Assembly: GCF_027286305.1 (NCBI RefSeq)
Contig: NZ_CP114599.1
Location: forward strand, 1,612,001 to 1,676,000
Direction of reading: 5' to 3'
Length of the DNA stretch: 64,000 bases
Source: Phenylobacterium sp. NIBR 498073
GTDB taxonomy: Bacteria > Pseudomonadota > Alphaproteobacteria > Caulobacterales > Caulobacteraceae
The position numbers and the translations under genes were made by a program. This document shows, piece by piece, positions 61,897 through 64,000 of this stretch (the stretch's first letter is position 1; each line of letters opens with the position of its first letter). A model generated the notes under the pieces. That model had not been told where the DNA came from. It made no database searches and was given only the letters and a program-made list of their open reading frames with translations.

Positions 61897-62502
61897 ATGA
61901 GCGAACGCCCGCGCCGCATGACCCAAGCCGAGCGCACCGCCAGGACGCGGGCCAAGGTGCTGGCGACGGCGATCGACTGCCTGCACGCCGAGGGCTATGC
62001 GGCGACCACCACCTCGCTGGTGGCCCAGCGTTCGGGCAGCCGCGGGGCGATGCTGCACCAGTTCCCGACCCGCGCGGACCTGATGCTGGCGGTGGTGGAG
62101 GCGGCGTTCGAGGAGGAGATGGACCTCTACGACGCCCGGTTCGGCGCCATCGCCGACCCCAAGGAGCGGGTGCTGGCCATCCCCGAGGCGGTGTGGGAGA
62201 CCCTGAGCCGGCCGGCCGGGGTGGCGGTGCTGGAGATCCTGCAGGGCTCGCGCAGCGACCCGGCGATGACGCAGAAGCTGGCCCCGGTGCTGGCGCGGAT
62301 CTCCAAGGAGTCGCGCCGGCGGCTGATCAAGTGGTTCGACGCCGACTACCTGGCGCCGCCGGCGGAGATGCGGCTGATCGTCTGGGCGGTGCGCGGGCTG
62401 TCGATCTCGCAGGTGTTGGAGCCCGACGTCGGCGACGTGCGCGAGTCGATCCTGCTGCTGCGCAAGCTGATGGAAACATTGCACGGGGGAGGCAAGGCAT
62501 GA
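61897..62502 (+). CDS. TetR-family regulator
   Basis: A 201-residue regulator. Helix-turn-helix at about residues 14-62: TRAKVLATAIDCLHAEGYAATTT, SLVAQRSGSRGAMLHQFPTRADLM. Helical C-terminal domain with ISKESRRRLIKWFDADYL. The stop overlaps the start of the next gene (ATGA), so it is translationally coupled to the GDSL hydrolase, and presumably controls this operon. Confidence 0.9.
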   Translation: MSERPRRMTQAERTARTRAKVLATAIDCLHAEGYAATTTSLVAQRSGSRGAMLHQFPTRADLMLAVVEAAFEEEMDLYDARFGAIADPKERVLAIPEAVWETLSRPAGVAVLEILQGSRSDPAMTQKLAPVLARISKESRRRLIKWFDADYLAPPAEMRLIVWAVRGLSISQVLEPDVGDVRESILLLRKLMETLHGGGKA

Positions 62503-63380
62503 GGCTGCTGCTGGGCGGGGCGATGGCCCTGGCGCTGGGGGGCGCCGCGCAGGCGGCCCCGGTCGGGATGGTCGATGATCCGTGCCCGCCGCCCGCCGCG
62601 CCCGACCCGCTGGGAAAAGAGATGTCGGAGGCGCTGGTCGCCGACGCGCCGTTCCCGCCGGCGCTGCTGGCCAAGCTGATGGACCCGGCACGGGGCGCGG
62701 AGGCAGAGAAGGCCAAGGCCGAGCAGGCGGCGCGCGACTGGGCCGACCTCTGCCGCTATCGCCCGGAGAACGCCGCCGCCTTGAACGCCAAGAATGGGGG
62801 CGTCGAGGCGGTGTTCATGGGCGACTCCATCACCGAGCTCTGGATGGTCGCCGATCCGGCCTTCTTCAGCGCCGCGCGGTTCGACCGCGGGATCAGCGGC
62901 CAGACCAGCGCCCAGATGCTGCTGCGGTTCCATGCCGACGTCGTCGCCCTGAAGCCGAAGGTGGTCCACATCCTAGCCGGCACCAACGACGTGGCGGGCA
63001 ATCTGGGGCCCAGCCGACCAGAAGATTTCAAGAACAATATCAGAGCGATGGCGGAGATTGCTGATGCAAGCGGCATCGCCGTGGTGCTCGGCGCGATCCC
63101 GCCGGCCGACCGTTTCCTGTGGCGGGCGGGGCTGAAGCCGGCGGCGCAGATCGGCGAGCTGAACGCCTGGCTGAAGGGATTTGCGGCGAGCCGCGGCTAT
63201 GTCTTCGCCGACTATCACGGCGCGATGGCGACGCCTGAGGGGGCGATGCGCCCGGCCTTCAGCAAGGACTACGTGCACCCCAACCGCGCCGGCTATGGCG
63301 TCATGGCGCCCATCGCACAGGCGGCGCTGGACGAGGCGCAGCGGCGCGGTCCAAGAAAGGTCGCGCTGGGAGGAAGCTAG
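62499..63380 (+). CDS. exported GDSL/SGNH esterase
   Basis: A 293-residue protein with a signal peptide (GGAAQAAP, about residue 20). SGNH blocks: FMGDSITELW with Ser110, GISGQTSAQML (Gly), LAGTNDV (Asn) and DYVHPN (Asp and His). It likely deacylates a carbohydrate or ester outside the cytoplasm. An insert of about 80 charged/Ala-rich residues precedes the catalytic domain. Coupled to the TetR gene; the DUF1080 gene starts 2 bases after its stop. Confidence 0.92.
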   Translation: MRLLLGGAMALALGGAAQAAPVGMVDDPCPPPAAPDPLGKEMSEALVADAPFPPALLAKLMDPARGAEAEKAKAEQAARDWADLCRYRPENAAALNAKNGGVEAVFMGDSITELWMVADPAFFSAARFDRGISGQTSAQMLLRFHADVVALKPKVVHILAGTNDVAGNLGPSRPEDFKNNIRAMAEIADASGIAVVLGAIPPADRFLWRAGLKPAAQIGELNAWLKGFAASRGYVFADYHGAMATPEGAMRPAFSKDYVHPNRAGYGVMAPIAQAALDEAQRRGPRKVALGGS

Positions 63381-63382
63381 CC

Positions 63383-64000
63383 ATGACGATAAGGTTCGCG
63401 GCGCTGACGGCGCTGGCCGCGCTGTCGGTGGGGACCGCCTGCGGAGCGCAAATGTTGCCTAAGGACACCGAAGTCTGGACGCCCGAGCCGCCGGTGGTCG
63501 CGCCGGGCGCGCAAGCGGGCGCTGCGCCGTCCGACGCGCTGGTGCTGTTCGACGGCACGGACCTGTCCCAGTGGGTGGCGACCAAGGACAAGTCGCCGGC
63601 CGGGTGGACGGTGGAGGGCGGGGTGCTGACCGTGAACAAGGCGGCCGGCAACATCGAGACCAAGCAGAGCTTCGGCGACTATCAGCTGCACATCGAGTGG
63701 CGCGTCCCGGCGACCATCACCGGCGAGGGCCAGGCGCGCGGCAACAGCGGCCTGTTCCTGGCGTCGACCGGCGGCGGCGACGCCGGTTACGAGATCCAGA
63801 TCCTCGATTCCTACCAGAACCCGACCTACGTCAACGGCCAGGCCGCCAGCATCTACAAGCAGCGTCCGCCGCTGGCCAACGCCATGCGCAAGCCGGGCGA
63901 ATGGCAGACCTACGACGTCATCTGGCGCGCGCCGGTGTTCGGCTCGGACGGGGCGCTGGTGAAGCCGGCGCGGGTCACGCTGCTGCACAACGGGGTGCTG
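63383..64000 (+). CDS. DUF1080 (3-keto-disaccharide hydrolase-like) exported protein, 3' end cut
   Basis: The first 206 codons of an exported protein, truncated by the window edge. A signal/lipoprotein-like N-terminus (SVGTACGAQ) is followed by the DUF1080 pattern: LVLFDGTDLSQWVA, GWTVEGGVLTV, YQLHIEWRVP, GNSGLFLAST, YEIQILDSYQ and WQTYDVIWRAP. Members are periplasmic or surface enzymes of the concanavalin-like fold that cleave sugars; some act on 3-keto-glycosides. GGGAGG precedes the ATG. In operon with the GDSL esterase. Confidence 0.9.
   Translation, partial: MTIRFAALTALAALSVGTACGAQMLPKDTEVWTPEPPVVAPGAQAGAAPSDALVLFDGTDLSQWVATKDKSPAGWTVEGGVLTVNKAAGNIETKQSFGDYQLHIEWRVPATITGEGQARGNSGLFLASTGGGDAGYEIQILDSYQNPTYVNGQAASIYKQRPPLANAMRKPGEWQTYDVIWRAPVFGSDGALVKPARVTLLHNGVL

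Overview
The window is GC-rich, densely coded DNA from an alphaproteobacterium, most likely a member of the Caulobacterales (Caulobacter or Phenylobacterium type). This is inferred from four intact TonB-dependent receptors (TBDRs) plus one ruined one, many exported peptidases and esterases, Tat-exported enzymes, Lrp/AsnC, GntR and TetR regulators, and the near absence of long non-coding DNA. I see no phage, no insertion sequence, no CRISPR array and no replication origin. The layout looks like chromosomal nutrient-scavenging islands between housekeeping genes.

Layout. 0-3.1 kb: the start of a leftward gene cut by the window edge, an exported esterase, panD with a lipoprotein gene, a SIMPL-domain protein and a CAU-anticodon tRNA. 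3.2-5.2 kb: a TBDR pseudogene whose 5' part is replaced by a fragment of an HSL-family esterase in the opposite orientation. 5.3-14.6 kb: a GntR-type locus with a TBDR, a DUF1254 protein, a serine beta-lactamase-fold hydrolase, an M28-like protein with altered metal ligands, two GntR-type proteins and an M20 amidohydrolase. Two copies of one 15-bp inverted repeat sit in its promoter gaps. 14.6-22.2 kb: an Lrp regulator divergent from an Oar-like TBDR, a TetR and another TBDR. 22.7-27.6 kb: small exported proteins of mostly unknown function and an OmpA-like protein. 27.8-31 kb: a TetR and KatG. 31-37.4 kb: sulfatase, membrane protein, DUF1330 protein, haloalkane dehalogenase-like hydrolase, metallo-beta-lactamase hydrolase, GST and TetR, with a shared 23-bp palindromic operator at two promoters.

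37.4-57.6 kb is the most striking part, a peptide-scavenging island. A leftward operon encodes a Tat-type exported PLP enzyme, an M61 peptidase and an S10 carboxypeptidase. An Lrp regulator and a class I aminotransferase diverge from each other. A rightward operon encodes TBDR, OCD-like dehydrogenase, APC permease, a second OCD-like dehydrogenase and a second M61 peptidase. It is followed by two more S10 proteins and an amidohydrolase. I infer that the TBDR brings peptides into the periplasm, M61 and S10 enzymes trim both ends, the permease imports the amino acids, and the aminotransferase and OCD-like enzymes process them. The substrate is not visible from sequence.

57.6-64 kb: a frameshifted small gene, an acyltransferase, a methyltransferase remnant, DinB, ComJ-like, a P-loop kinase-like protein, a PsiE-like protein, a TetR coupled to a GDSL hydrolase, and a DUF1080 protein cut by the right edge.
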